Counted from the first letter of the stretch, positions 31,863 to 42,583 are shown. The stretch is DNA of 64,000 nucleotides from Azorinus chamasolen (GCA_963576725.1 OY755239.1:56897953-56961952); one strand, 5' to 3'. The notes: generated by a model from the letters alone, not told the origin. Numbers and translations are program-made.

Positions 31863-32096
31863 CACAGGTGCCAGGGGCGTGACCATTTCATAAATACTAC
31901 TGACAAACATCTTCAAATACGTTTAGACATCATAAACTGACAGATTTTTGGGTTTTAATTGTGTTTCGTATAGTATAGTACTATGTATTATACTATACGA
32001 AAAAAAAACTATTTTCTGTCAAAGTATAATATCTAAATGTATTTGAAGATGTTTGTCTGTAGTATTTATGAAATTGGCACGCGCCTAGCACCTGTG
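31863..32096. mobile_element. 234 bp foldback element with CACAGGTGC ends
   Basis: CACAGGTGCCAGGGGCGTG and its near reverse complement at 32078-32096 end a palindrome that spans the whole element. Arms of about 80 bp share CATTTCATAAATACTAC and ACAAACATCTTCAAATAC. The centre is TATAGTATAGTA..TATACTATA. No clear target duplication; class unknown. Confidence 0.75.
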
Positions 32097-32390
32097 CATT
32101 CTACTTTATACATATACTCGTATATTACATTGTGTGACGGCTTAGATATATTCCCTTATTACTGGTTACACGGCCATTGCCTGAAAATCTACTTATTGTG
32201 AAGAATAATGTTCTACTTTCAACCATGCCCAGTAGTTACAAAACAGTTTAGTTGAGTCTGAGTCTGATTGGCCATTCTTAGCTTGCTCCAAATCTGAAAC
32301 TTGAAAATGAACTCAGACACAGACACGATAAAAAAGGTGAAATCGACACACACAGTTGTACGTCAGAAATGCTCTTATTGGATTCCCTTG

Positions 32391-32534
32391 TAGAAAGCTT
32401 GCAACATTACTTTAGACATGCATTCAGATGTGAAATTGAGAAATTGTCCTGATTAGAAATCTGATTAATCGAACTTCTCTTATCTCGAAGTAATGTGTAT
32501 GGTCCCTTTAAGTTCGAAATATTGAGATAAACTG
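32391..32534. mobile_element. Family F right half
   Basis: It runs from the hairpin arm (CATTACTTTAGACATGCATT) through GAACTTCTCTTATCTCGAAG to GAGATAAACTG, then TA. Confidence 0.7.
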
Positions 32535-32921
32535 TATTTTCTTTAAGCAGACACACTGTCTTCATATAGCTCGCATACGTTTGATGGGACGTAAATTCCA
32601 TTCATACAAACCTCACCCACTCTTATTTTATTATCTTCAATCCACTAATCTTTCATGAGTCAGACATTGAAACCGCCATACTAACACTCCACCATATAAC
32701 AACACCAATTATTATATTATAGTGGTTGAAATGATGATTGATTTGAAGGAATAAGACACCACCTCAGTCAAATAGATAAATAATTATACAAATCCCTACC
32801 AGGAGACATTGAATCGGTACCCACGAAACATTATTCTAAGATCATGCCCATTATACCATTTATGGGGAAATATAGGAAGATGTACATGTAACAAAGCGAA
32901 TGTAATGCCGTTGGGCAGACA
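32535..32921. other. No recognisable feature
   Basis: No gene or repeat supported. Confidence 0.45.
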
Positions 32922-33106
32922 TTAACCCTTATCCCGCTATAGTCGACCTCGTTCACATTTGCAATCAGTTTGGATTCCAATGATAACTCTGTGATCCAGG
33001 TTGTTTGACCATCTATCAATAGTATCACGACGGCTTAGTCAAATCGGAAGTACTAAGTCTTGCACCAAAATCAAATTTGAGACATTATTTTTTCACAATG
33101 TGTTAA
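32922..33106 (+). mobile_element. Family I TTAA MITE (185 bp)
   Basis: TTAACCCTTATCCCGCTATAG at the left, CACATTTGCAATCAGTTTGG, a shortened hairpin, GTCAAATCGGAAGTACTAAG, and TTTTTTCACAATGTGTTAA at the right. Confidence 0.8.
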
Positions 33107-33192
33107 TGGTACATATATATGTATGATACTGCCTCGTTTGCTATGTGATTATGTAATGCAATATGACTTGCAAACTTTGATCTGAAGCTCTG

Positions 33193-33521
33193 CTAACCCT
33201 TTACTTCATATAAAAGTGTTTTTTCACGCATTTGCAAGCAGAGCTGTCTGATCAGTGTCTGCTATGTTACAGTAAAACCTCTCTATAACGGCCACTAAAT
33301 TATGTTAATTAGTTGTATTTACTAATAGGGTAGGTGGCTGCACTAATTTAGTGGTCGTTATAGAGAGGTTTTACTGTACCTAATGCAATTTGATAGTTCT
33401 GTGTCTTTACTTTCTAAAATGGCCATAATGGTCCACTTTCAGTATTCCATTATAACTATTTTGTCCATGAATATTCAGTAGGTAATGAAATTTGGAATAC
33501 ACAAAACAGGAAAAAGGTTAA
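33193..33521 (-). mobile_element. Family B, interrupted by a short G element
   Basis: CTAACCCTTTACTTCATATAA, half of the hairpin (GAGCTGTCTGATCAGTGTC), then after the insert CTAATGCAATTTGATAG and the long B arm to GGAAAAAGGTTAA. Confidence 0.75.
33270..33376. mobile_element. Short family G copy nested in B
   Basis: CAGTAAAACCTCTCTATAACGG and GTTATAGAGAGGTTTTACTG are inverted ends with TA duplicated (33268-33269, 33377-33378). The hairpin core is deleted, leaving 107 bp. Confidence 0.85.
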
Positions 33522-33623
33522 GACATTTGCCATATTTGCCGCTAAAACGGTGCTAAGTATAATGTTGATCAAATGGTACTGTATACCGATACATTTATAA
33601 CAAGCACATTTCCCTTGACATAA

Positions 33624-34000
33624 AGCTTTAACTCGATGTCTCATCAAGATTCGATCTGTTTAACCCATTCCCTCATATTGACGACTTTTGACGACTCTGT
33701 AAAAGTCACTTTGTGAAACCATTGTGATAAATAGAGCATTTGCTCCTATAGGAGCAAATGCTCTATTTATCACAATGGTTTCAAACTACACAATTCTAAA
33801 CTTTTCCATTTCTCCAGTTAATGCTCCTTTTCGGTAGATTTATTCAAAGAGGTTGTATCTAAAATAGCCTATGAGGGAATGAGTTAACACTCGGTAAATA
33901 GTTTCTCAAAAGCTTGATCGAATCGAATGTAGTCGGTAGCGATTGCATCAGATCCAAAGTTTAACAGACATTCTTGTTTTACTGCCGGCAATTATTACTA
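33624..34000 (+). mobile_element. Family I, interrupted by a C element
   Basis: CTCGATGTCTCATCAAGATTC..CTGTTTAA before the insert and ACACTCGGTAAATAGTTTCTC..AAAGCTTGATCGAATCG after it form one I copy. Confidence 0.75.
33660..33887 (+). mobile_element. Family C TTAA MITE nested in I (228 bp)
   Basis: TTAA at 33660-33663 and 33884-33887; inner ends CCCATTCCCTCATA and TATGAGGGAATGAG. The hairpin GAAACCATTGTGATAAATAG..GCTCCTATAGGAGC is perfect over about 34 bp per arm. Confidence 0.92.
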
Positions 34001-34035
34001 TACTGTAAGCACTTTACCACGAACTATGATTGTGC

Positions 34036-34195
34036 TTAACCCTTTTCTCTATAGGCTATCTTTAGACAAACCTCTTTGAATGAATCTACCCAAAAGGAGC
34101 ATTTACTAGAGAAAAATAAAAATTTCAGAATTTTGTAGTTTGAAACCATTGTGATAAATAGAGCATTTGAAATTGTTCAAATGGTTTACGCGCTC
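34036..34195 (-). mobile_element. Family C half-copy
   Basis: TTAACCCTTTTCTCTATAGGC, CCTCTTTGAATGAATCTACC, and one hairpin arm (GAAACCATTGTGATAAATAG), after which it stops. Confidence 0.65.
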
Positions 34196-34338
34196 TCGAC
34201 TACAATACCAAGAGTCCCCCCTTTCTCTGGGGCGTCAAAAAAGCGCGAAGTTGGCAGAAACTTGCATTGATCAACACAACAACAACCATTTCTTCGAGTG
34301 GTCAGAAGAAAAACAGCATATACTTAACGTTTGAAAGT
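34196..34338. other. No recognisable feature
   Basis: Slightly GC-richer stretch, with no gene seen. Confidence 0.35.
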
Positions 34339-34576
34339 AAACCATTTACTCCTAAAATACGCATTTAACGACCTCGCTAATAGTACACCCAGAAAGGGTC
34401 CCATATACATGGTCTACTATATTTGCCTATGGATTTATATCTAAATATCTGGTGCTACCATTTCATTAGGGACAATATATGTCTTGTTCGTATGCCAGTA
34501 TAAAAATTATTAATAAGCTAATTGATATTCATACCTACATTATTTCTTATACGAATAGTCATGGGGTAAAGGGTTA
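34339..34576 (-). mobile_element. Family K MITE, hairpin decayed
   Basis: AACCATTTACTCCTAAAATACG at the left, GGTGCTACCATTTCATTAGGG, and ATACGAATAGTCATGGGGTAAAG with TTAC at the right. Confidence 0.55.
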
Positions 34577-34705
34577 CAGGTCTCCAAATCAACAGACATC
34601 CGGTCTCAATGGAAACATGGCTATCATACATATCACCATATGGTGTATATCGAGGGGTAAGTGCATCCCTTTATTATATATGTCACTAGGGATTGTGACA
34701 AAATC

Positions 34706-34910
34706 CAGTAGACTAAAATATCCCTTATACGACCACTTAAAATAAATGTTAATTCTGGATTGTTTTAAAACAGGTCGTAGCTAAATGCAGGACAAATGTT
34801 ATGGACAAAGCATGCTTTCTGCTTTACATTCGTCCTGCATTAAGCAACCGACTGCTTTTACACATTCCTATGTTAATAGATTATGTTGCCGAATTAACAA
34901 GACTTTACTG
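34706..34910. mobile_element. Family D TA MITE
   Basis: CAGTAGACTAAAATATCCCTT and ATTAACAAGACTTTACTG ends, GGTCGTAGCTAAATGCAGGAC / GTCCTGCATTAAGCAACCGAC arms. Confidence 0.7.
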
Positions 34911-35169
34911 TATTTCATTGACTCCTATTTGAAAGCAAGACATATACTTGCAAGAAATCATTCACACCGAATACCCGTTTAGGACTTTTAGAATATATGA
35001 ACAATGCCATGATTTCAGGGCATTCTGCAGCAAGAGAAAATGTCTTCTCTCTCCTCAAGCTCTGTTAAATTGTGGACCAACATATTCGAAATACTTAGTC
35101 ATTTAATTAGCCAAGCGAAGTTGAAGTGTATGATGAATAAATCTGAATGGCGTCTACTGTTGTCTTTAT

Positions 35170-35375
35170 AAAGTAAAACCCCTCTAAACCAGGTTTTAAA
35201 TTCAGTGTAAATATCGGTCTTTTAGACAGATGACAGCTTAATGCAAAGTGAAAATGGGACAGAAAGTTCCTCACGAAGCTTTCTGCATGACGTTCACCCT
35301 GCACCATTAAACAGCCACCTGTCTAAAAGTATATAAATTCGTCTCTACCAGACTTCCGGTTTAGAAGGGTTTTAA
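35170..35375. mobile_element. Family E TA MITE
   Basis: AGTAAAACCCCTCTAAACCAGG at the left and CCGGTTTAGAAGGGTTTTAATG at the right; the core arms are AATGCAAAGTGAAA and TTCACCCTGCA. Confidence 0.75.
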
Positions 35376-35530
35376 TGCATTTGCCAACTTAAGTTTTAAA
35401 TGTTACACTTTGAACACACTCTATTGATTGTTTTTATAACATTTGTCTTTACATATATCTTTGGAATTGTGGTTAACCTACGCTAAACTATATAAATTAT
35501 ACTTAAAGTTGTTCCAGCTGTAGCAAAATA

Positions 35531-35851
35531 CAGTAAACCTTCTCTATAGCGACCACTACATTACATCAAATATTTTGTATTAAAGGCAGGTGGCTGCTTA
35601 AAGCAAAGTGAAAGTAAAACAGAACGCTCCTATTGGAGCGTTCTGTTTTACTTCCACCTTGCTTTAAGCGGGCACCTTCCTTAAATACCAACCAATTAAC
35701 ACCAGGAAGGTGGCTGCTAAAAGCAAGGTGAAAGTAAAACAGACAATCCCATAGGAGCGTTCTGTTTTACTTTTACCTTGCTTTAAGCAGCCACCGCCCT
35801 AAATATCAACCAATTAACACAATGTAGTGGCCGTTATAGAGAGGTTTACTG
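35531..35851. mobile_element. Family G with two hairpin cores
   Basis: The TA-flanked ends are CAGTAAACCTTCTCTATAGCG and GTTATAGAGAGGTTTACTG. The core CAGGTGGCTGCTTAAAGC..GCTCC..GGAGC is present twice, at 35587-35680 and 35702-35797, giving 321 bp instead of 203. Confidence 0.88.
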
Positions 35852-35869
35852 TATCTACTCAATTTAGGA

Positions 35870-36058
35870 GCTGTGCAATTGTGACTTCTTCCGATTTGAT
35901 CAAGATATTGAGAAAGTACTGACCGAGTATGAGACAGCTCATTGACCGAGTATGAGACAGCTTGGGTACGGATGCGACGCCGAGTTACTCGATGTCTCAT
36001 CCGGGTCACACTTGTTCGCAAATGTGAGTCAGGTTGCAGGTAGCGGAATACGGGTTAA
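35870..36058 (-). mobile_element. Family I MITE with 22 bp tandem duplication
   Basis: TTCCGATTTGATCAAGATATTG, ACCGAGTATGAGACAGCT twice (35921, 35943), hairpin GCGACGCCGAGTTACTCGATG, CTTGTTCGCAAATGTGAGTC, ending TACGGGTTAA at 36058. Confidence 0.75.
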
Positions 36059-36129
36059 GACAGGGGTGTTAGTATAGAAGTGTAGACATATAGACAATGC
36101 TTATAATCCGAACATTTAGTTAAGTACAA

Positions 36130-36235
36130 TAGATGACATTTCAGTCAGGTGGCTACTTAATGCAGTATGAAGGTCGTGCAGACAGCTCCTTTGGGACTTT
36201 CCATGACTTTGCTTAACATTATCGCTTTCATCTAA
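36130..36235. repeat. Family E relic
   Basis: CAGTCAGGTGGCTACTTAATG, a decayed hairpin and TCATGC-type arms without ends. Confidence 0.45.
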
Positions 36236-36920
36236 TATGAGTATAAAACGGAATTTTAATATCAGATTGATGTCGAAATGCGTTTACGAGACGTTGATGT
36301 GATGAATATATTTGATTGCTACAAATATTATTCTATATATAAATGAGTACCATTACATGTATCTGATTTACCAATGACACACCTCGCTATTTAATACTGT
36401 GTCTAGACATTATTTGTGTAAAAGCCGTGTAAAAGTATTTAAATCATAAATATACAGGAAAAAAATAAACAAATACATGTATTTGAAATTGAATGATTAT
36501 ATTATCAATGTTTATATTATTATGGAAAGTAGGACGCATTAATTATTTATTTATTTATCAATTTATTTTTTTATTTTTTTTTGTTATCAAAATCAATGTT
36601 TCAAATTTTAGTTAGAGTGTAGATTTTATGCATTTTGAACTCAGCAACACACTTCGAATGCAACTAAAACATTAAACATTATTTGTTTACCTATACATGT
36701 AGCAAGCTGAACAAATTCCTCTCCGATTGCAAAATTGTAATGTCTAATTCAGATTATGAAGCAGATTGCATTCCATTCTATTTCAAAACCTTTACAAGAA
36801 TATTATTAGAATCGCCTCCCTCCAATGGGTACCTGCTATATAGGGGTTGTCGGGGAAATGCATATTCATGTAAACTAGATTTACATGTTCCTTTTGTATA
36901 TCAACAAGTGTATGCTTTGC
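36236..36920. other. AT-rich, no clear feature
   Basis: Includes a low-complexity run (ATTTATTTATTTATC and poly-T near 36545-36585). An 80-codon frame at 36683 shows no motif. Confidence 0.45.
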
Positions 36921-36921
36921 T

Positions 36922-37168
36922 CTAAACCCTTTACGCCATAAATATTCATGTAAGAAATAATTACATCATTAATAACAACTAGATTTATTTGGGGGTTATA
37001 ATTGTACATGGACATGGAACAGTGTCGCACTAGAAGAATCATGCCTATGTTATTTCATATGCAAACAGAGCAGACCCAGATCAGACGGCTCCTATAGGAG
37101 CCGTCTGATCCGGATCTACTCTGTTTGCAATGGTGTAGAAAAGCATATTTGCGGAGTAAAGTGTGAAA
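36922..37168 (+). mobile_element. Family K TTAA MITE with perfect hairpin
   Basis: CTAAACCCTTTACGCCATAA to GCGGAGTAAAGTGTGAAA. The 68 bp at 37061-37128, from GCAAACAGAGCAGACCC to its complement, is a near-perfect palindrome with apex GGCTCCTATAGGAGCC. Confidence 0.85.
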
Positions 37169-37271
37169 CCGATACATACTGTAAATTGCATGTAAACGAT
37201 AGAAATCAGATTGTGAAATATTTATAATGTGTCATACATGTATAACATGTATCTTAAACTACCACAATCTA

Positions 37272-37458
37272 CAGTAGAACTTGTGTTAAGCGCCCATTAA
37301 AAGATAATAGACCTGGATATATAAGACAGACAGGTCCATGCTTTATAAAACTCCTATTGCAGCTTCCTTTATTACTTTTGCCCTGCTTTAAATAACAGTC
37401 TTTTTCAAAGATTCCTATGTACAATAAATAAATGGTCGCTAGAGACAGATTCTACTGT
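37272..37458. mobile_element. Family L TA MITE
   Basis: CAGTAGAACTTGTGTTAAGCG and GAGACAGATTCTACTG are TA-flanked; the core is decayed on the left arm. Confidence 0.75.
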
Positions 37459-37616
37459 ATCGTGAATATCTTACTTGAATATTGAGTGGTTCGACACATG
37501 TTACACATTTCCAGCTGTAAACACAGTGCAAACACAAAGTTGAATTATTGAAACCATTCTATGACATTTAACTAAATCTCGCAATTCTTCGGAGCAGATC
37601 ACACAGATTTAAACTA

Positions 37617-38026
37617 CAGTAAAAACTCCATACTCCGATATTTAAGTAATGAAGAAATGCTGCCTTTGAAGACAGGGCACTGCTAAATGCAGGATAGAAG
37701 TCATGTCGAATGATCTTCAATGGGTTACCTTTGCACGACGTTCACTCTGCATTAACCCATTCCTTCATATTGACGACTTTTGACGACTATGTTAAAGTCA
37801 CTTTGTGAAACCATTGTGATAAATAGAGCATTTGCTCCTATAGGGGCAAATGATCTATTTATCACAATGGTTTCAAACTACAAAATACTAAAATTTTCCT
37901 TTTCTCTAGTTAATGATCCTTTTCGGTAGATTTATTCAAAGAGGTTGTATCTAAAATAGCCTAGTATGAGGTAATGGGTCAAAGGCCGATAATGCTACAT
38001 GTTTAGTAACTAACGGGGTTTTACAG
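37617..38026. mobile_element. Family E, interrupted by a C element
   Basis: CAGTAAAAACTCCATACTCCG to TTCACTCTGCATTAA on the left; AGGCCGATAATGC to AACGGGGTTTTACAG on the right. The insertion hit the TTAA in the E stem. Confidence 0.65.
37752..37982 (+). mobile_element. Family C MITE nested in E (231 bp)
   Basis: TTAACCCATTCCTTCATATTG to GAGGTAATGGGTCAA. Its hairpin GAAACCATTGTGATAAATAG..GCTCCTATAGGGGC is almost perfect. Confidence 0.85.
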
Positions 38027-38117
38027 TACACGTATTTGCAAATACGTTCACTATTTCTCCAACAGAGTTGTACTGTACATAATTATGAGGAACATTTATG
38101 TAAAGCGTTTTAGCTTT

Positions 38118-38339
38118 CAACACTTTCCCTGTTCCAAATTGCAATATGGACAAAATACTTATAATAAAATATAGAAGGGGGAATATTGTAGCCATTTTAG
38201 AAACTAAAGAATCATATCTATCAAATTCCATTAGCAAACAGAGCAAACCCTGACCAGATGGCTCCTATAGGCGACGTCTGATCTGGGTCTGCTCTGTTTG
38301 CGGATGCGTGAAAAGGCGTTTGAATGAAGGAAATTTTAA
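38118..38339 (+). mobile_element. Family B MITE
   Basis: TCAACACTTTCCCTGTTCC to GAAGGAAATTTTAA; hairpin GACCAGATGGCTCCTATAGG / CGACGTCTGATCTGGGTC; TTTGCGGATGCGTGAAAAGG follows. Confidence 0.8.
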
Positions 38340-38391
38340 ACGATTTTCATGTCCACCAAACTAAACCGTGTTGGTACAAGACGCATTAGCT

Positions 38392-38460
38392 TTTCCCTTC
38401 CAATGTAATTCGGATGAGTACTAAAATCACCTTTCCAATATAATTCCAATGAGTACCAAC
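38392..38460. repeat. 35-36 bp tandem duplication
   Basis: CTTCCAATGTAATTCGGATG and CTTTCCAATATAATTCCAAT each precede GAGTAC, about 36 bp apart. Confidence 0.6.
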
Positions 38461-39297
38461 ACGATATGGATTGTCTAAAACATAATATAATATTGGACAG
38501 ATCAGTATTTCTGTTATCAATAGCGCTCAGGATGCTTACTTTCAATGTCCGGACTGGCTCCGTAACGCCTGTATGAGATGATGATCCCGATGTCTGTATA
38601 CTGAGTTCACTTGCAAACTGAGAAACCTCTATATTCCGTTAATGACAATAGTTACCATCTTTATGGATTATGGTATAAAGGTCCGTCACATATGACAACA
38701 GAACATTTTTAAATACAAATACGCTTATAACTTCCCCGAGCTTGAGTAAGACTTTCATTTATCTGCAAACTATTATAAGTCCCAACAACAAACGGTGTTT
38801 GTGCTTCCAGTAAAAAAGTGTTTCATCAGTTTCTTTTCGCCAGCAGAAACTAATACCATGTATTGAGAAAGTCATTCCGCCGCTAGCAATACGATGAGAG
38901 GTGAAATTCAATAATCCAACTATTTCCCTGTCTAATGATCTTTCACACTAAATGCCAATTCTGATATTTGTAAATTCGTTTCCAGTAGACTTTGATATTC
39001 GTGCATATTTGCATTTCTTGTCCTGGATATATCAGGCTGAATTAGGCGAGAAACGTCTCTGATAACATTCATTATCACAACATGAAGAGAAAATTGAAAA
39101 TGTATACAAATATTACACATTTGCATGAAAGGAGTATTCATGCAGACATTATTCATACTGTACATAAATTGGTTTACATTTTACGTTATTTATATTCAAT
39201 CTTTTGAATAGTATTGATAGCCCGTTCTTTGACTCTATGATAACCTCAATCTACCCTATAAAGCTCAGATTAAATACAACAAATTGTTCTGACATAT
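38461..39297. other. No recognisable feature
   Basis: A short weak trace of repeat only; no gene supported. Confidence 0.45.
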
Positions 39298-39990
39298 ATC
39301 TGCAGCCTTTTTAGATTTAAAATTTTAAAACAATGGAACGATTTCTTCTGGAATTTATGACAAAGTGGTGATTTTGATGTTAACATAGTTAACTATCCCA
39401 ATTTGGATCTTATGGGTTTACATGTCTCAGCTTATTCGTTTTGCTAGGGCTTGTTCTTCTGTTGATGATTTTTAACAATTACAACCTTATTTTCACTGGA
39501 ATACAGTCTAAACAGGGCTACAGATATGTCAAACTTCGAAAGACCTTTAAAAATTTCATCATCGCAATGCTCTGCACATCAGCAAATACCACTGTAATTT
39601 ACGTATGTTTTTGGGGGTATTTCACTACCGGTGTTTTACGGTGATGTGGTTTACAACATTCGCAAAATTGTTAGACACACACAATTATGTTGATACTTTG
39701 TCAAACGTATTAAACAATTCATTCAGGGCATGCTTTGTGGCCGATTCCTTAACAGTTTGGAATTATGCTCCCCTCGTTGCTTGTGCGACGAAGGGAAGCA
39801 CATACTACTCTGGGATGGCAACCTCTTAAATCCACTTGCGGAGGGAGGAAACTGTATATTTCAATTTATGCCATTTCTATCGCACCCACAATTGCTCCGA
39901 CCTCTGATTTGTCACCGAGTACATATTTTCGAAGTCATGTTTGTTCTCTTTCCACTAAAACAGTTACATATTTAGAATACTCTTGCATTT
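39298..39990 (+). pseudogene. Retroelement reverse-transcriptase C-terminal relic
   Basis: Translating across frames gives AAFLDLK, then IYDK, then MSQLIRFARACSSVDDF, then KQGYRYVKLRKTFK, then PVFYGDVVYNIRKI. These pieces appear in the same order as in the second copy at 62500-63780. Several frameshifts and stops separate them, so it is dead. The two copies still share LLNP..EGG-like sequence after the last block (about 39824-39843). It looks like the end of a reverse transcriptase of a non-LTR or Penelope-like retroelement; the catalytic YxDD region is not within the fragment, so the class stays open. Confidence 0.65.
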
Positions 39991-40229
39991 ATATTTTCTT
40001 CTGGTTTTTTTAATGGCTGATAATGTCTACCAATAAGGACAAGCTACAAGAACCTTAAGGTTGAATATTTGATTAAATTTGAAACATTTGAATATTTTAC
40101 TCATAATAAGCCCTTGTTCACGTGTCATATTGTACGCGTTTGTTTATTGGCAATGGTGCTGCTCAAACAAAAGCAAAGTAAGTTCATATCCCACACTTTG
40201 ATTTTCTCACATCCTATTATAATCTCATG
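39991..40229. other. No recognisable feature
   Basis: Sequence between the retroelement relic and the M element. Confidence 0.4.
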
Positions 40230-40352
40230 TAAAGCGATTCCTATCAGCAAAGAGTGTAGACTCTGATCAGACGTCGCATTATACGCGTCAGACCAGAGTC
40301 TACACTGTTTGCCTATATCCCATACATGGGATCGTGGGCACAAATAGGTTAA
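40230..40352 (+). mobile_element. Family M hairpin element
   Basis: CAGCAAAGAGTGTAGACTCTG, hairpin with arms ATCAGACG / CGTCAGACC, CACTGTTTGCCTATATCCC, ATGGGATCGTGGGC and TTAA at 40349-40352. The second copy is at 61985. Confidence 0.7.
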
Positions 40353-40474
40353 TGTCTACTAAATTTTGATTTTTTTGCAATTTTGAACGGATTGGGTCTG
40401 GTGGTTTTAGAACCGAATGGGTGACACAGATTGGATCCTGATGAAAAACCGAGATTCTCATCTAGACCCAAACT
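40353..40474 (+). repeat. Family I/I2 relic
   Basis: CAGATTGGATCCTGATGA, CCGAGATTCTCATCTAGACC and CAAACTGTTTTCAAATGCGG mark a reduced hairpin. Confidence 0.5.
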
Positions 40475-40679
40475 GTTTTCAAATGCGGGTAGATCCAGAT
40501 CAGACGACTGCTGTAGTAGTTGTCTGATCTGGGGATGCTCTGTTTGCATATGAAACAATATTTATCTAATTCTACTGTTTCTATAATGGCTAAACCTTTT
40601 TGTGGTAATAAAGGTACAATGAACTATAATCTACATTCTATTACTGATGTGATTATTTCTTATTTCTAGCATGAATATA
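40475..40679 (-). mobile_element. Family K, left end lost
   Basis: Hairpin CAGATCAGACGACTGCTGTAG / TAGTTGTCTGATCTGGGG, then TAATTCTACTGTTTCTATAATG and the K long arm. Confidence 0.6.
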
Positions 40680-40912
40680 ATAACTCATCCTCTCCTACTC
40701 ACGCATGTTTGCCCCTCTGTAGAATTCATTTATTGAAACCATTGTGATAAATAGAGCATTTGCTCCATTGGAGCAAAATTAATGCTCTATTTGTTACAAC
40801 GGTTTCAGAACTACACACTTCTACAATCCTCCTTTTCTATAGTTAATGCTCCTTTTTGGTGGACTAATTAAAAGAGGATGGGTGTAAAATAGTCTAGGGG
40901 GGAATGAATCAA
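40680..40912 (+). mobile_element. Family C MITE
   Basis: TAACTCATCCTCTCCTACTCACG, hairpin GCATTTGCTCCATTGGAGCA with 6 extra bases (AAATTA) on one side, and GGGGGGAATGAATCAA at the right. Confidence 0.8.
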
Positions 40913-41184
40913 TGTAAATATTGTTAAACGAAGTACATAACTTGCGGAAAAGATATCTATAGTTGTAGTTAATCAGAAATACTTCTCTTAGTTTGGCACG
41001 CTCGAACAAACACGACTTTAAAACCATTGTGACAAATAGAGCATTAAGACCTATGTGAACACCTAAAACACTCGACGTATATACTTATTTGACCGTACAT
41101 ACTGTCAAATATAATTATTCTCAAAAGTAATTTGTTTTAAAATGAAAGCATGCAACATTCGTTGATCCCCATTACTCAGCAACC
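40913..41184. other. Mostly unique, with a short C hairpin trace
   Basis: AAACCATTGTGACAAATAGAGC at 41022 is one C arm; nothing else recognised. Confidence 0.4.
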
Positions 41185-41319
41185 TTAACCCATTCCCTTA
41201 TAGGCTATTTTCACAACTACACAATTCTAAACTTTTCCTTTTCTCTAGTAAATGTTCCTTTTCTGTAGATTTGTTCAAATATGTTAGATCTAAAAATAGC
41301 CTATGAGGTAATGGGTTAT
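41185..41319 (+). mobile_element. Family C deletion copy (135 bp)
   Basis: TTAACCCATTCCCTTATAGGC jumps to CTACACAATTCTAAACTTTTCC and ends GAGGTAATGGGTTAT. The hairpin and left arm are deleted, joining two copies of TAGGCTATTTT-like sequence. Confidence 0.75.
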
Positions 41320-41379
41320 ACGATATACTAATATTAGAGATGCTGTACCACTTTTCTTTTATGCATAGAGGAAAATAAT

Positions 41380-41535
41380 GGCGTCGTGAACAATAATTAG
41401 GCGATAGGAGCAAGAGAATGTTTGGCCATGGTGGGGATTGTCTAATCATATTTATGTAATTTCATAAGTAAACAGAGACGGCCCCTACAGGTCTTACGCT
41501 GTTAGAAAATGCGTTCAAATAGGGTAAATGGTGAT
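41380..41535. repeat. B/K relic
   Basis: GTAAACAGAGACGGCCCCTACAG, TACGCTGTTAGAAAATGCG and AGGGTAAATGG remain. Confidence 0.35.
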
Positions 41536-41628
41536 TACTTATTATACTTAACTTTGGGCACGACATCTTTACGTGCATGTGCATTATTGTAGGACTGTAA
41601 CGGCCTGTAGGTGGGTCAATTGCAATAC

Positions 41629-41826
41629 AGTAAATTTGTCTAAATCAACAATTCAATTATTCAAAGTGTCTTGTACAGCAAATGCCTTTTTATTACAGCA
41701 CTTGAGTAATGCAGAAAGATTGATTGCTTCTGCATAGCTATTGCATGTAATAAAGTTCCTGCTCATGCGTTCAAACGCCAGAGGTATACCGCATTCTTGT
41801 AGCAGTTGTGGAGAGGTTTAATTGTA
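41629..41826. mobile_element. Diverged TA-group element
   Basis: CAGTAAATTTGTCTAAATC after TA, a weak hairpin around AATGCAGAAAGATTG, and GTGGAGAGGTTTAATTG before TA. Core arms are strongly decayed. Confidence 0.5.
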
Positions 41827-41974
41827 TTTCCTTTGAATAAAGTCTCTGGTTAGTAACAGTGTTTGTTCTTTATACTAAAATAACATTTAATTCTCATGAG
41901 AGTATTTGCAGATATCCTGAATCAATGCATACGTTTTGAAGTGGCGTGTTTTCTCTCAATAATTGTGAACAAAG

Positions 41975-42090
41975 TTAACCATTTGAATGCGAAACACGCA
42001 TGAACTGACATTTGCAAACAGTGTAGACCCAGATCAGAGGGCTCCTAGAGGAGCCCTCTGATCAGGATCTGCACTGTTTGCCATTTAAAA
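41975..42090. mobile_element. K-like hairpin with GTGTAGACC stem
   Basis: The 68 bp at 42014-42081 (GCAAACAGTGTAGACCCAGA and complement) is near perfect, apex GGGCTCCTAGAGGAGCCC. Outer parts are decayed. Confidence 0.7.
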
Positions 42091-42450
42091 TCAATTAAGC
42101 AAGTTACGGCCTTTCATACTAAGTGGCCTCTATAATTAAACAGTGCCTGTCTGTCTGCTCTGACAAGTCAGTTTTGAGTGGGTTTAAAGGGACCGTTTGG
42201 TTATAAACAAGAGACTAACAATACTGTCCATCAAACAGAAAGAACTACAAGCTGCATGTCCTGAATATGTGAGGGACACACGGTACAGTTTTAAGGAAAA
42301 CTTCCAAAGAAAAATTAGCCCACTCACTCATATCCATAAATGGGACAAATGCATACCGTGTAGACCAAGATAAAATTACTGTTTACTTAATACATCATGT
42401 AAAACATTAATCGGTATTGCAGGATATCCTCCCATGATCATGTCGCGTAA
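42091..42450. other. No recognisable feature
   Basis: No gene or repeat supported. Confidence 0.45.
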
Positions 42451-42458
42451 GTAGATTT

Positions 42459-42565
42459 GAATGAATTTCTCTCTTATGATATAGGAGTAAATGGTTTAGT
42501 TTGAAACAAGAGAATGAATTTATCTCTTACGATATAGGAGTAAATGGTTTAGTTTGAAACAAGAG
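42459..42565. repeat. 53 bp tandem duplication
   Basis: GAATGAATTT..TCTCTTA(T/C)GATATAGGAG and AAATGGTTTAGTTTGAAACA occur twice with period 53. Confidence 0.85.
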
Positions 42566-42583
42566 CAAGAACATATGCATTTC

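Noticed and set aside
33660..33887. Precursor microRNA
   Set aside because: The perfect hairpin is the mobile-element core repeated across the window; small-RNA data would be needed to claim more.
37061..37128. Bacterial-style terminator or REP hairpin
   Set aside because: It is the core of a TTAA-flanked K element with many relatives; nothing else looks bacterial.
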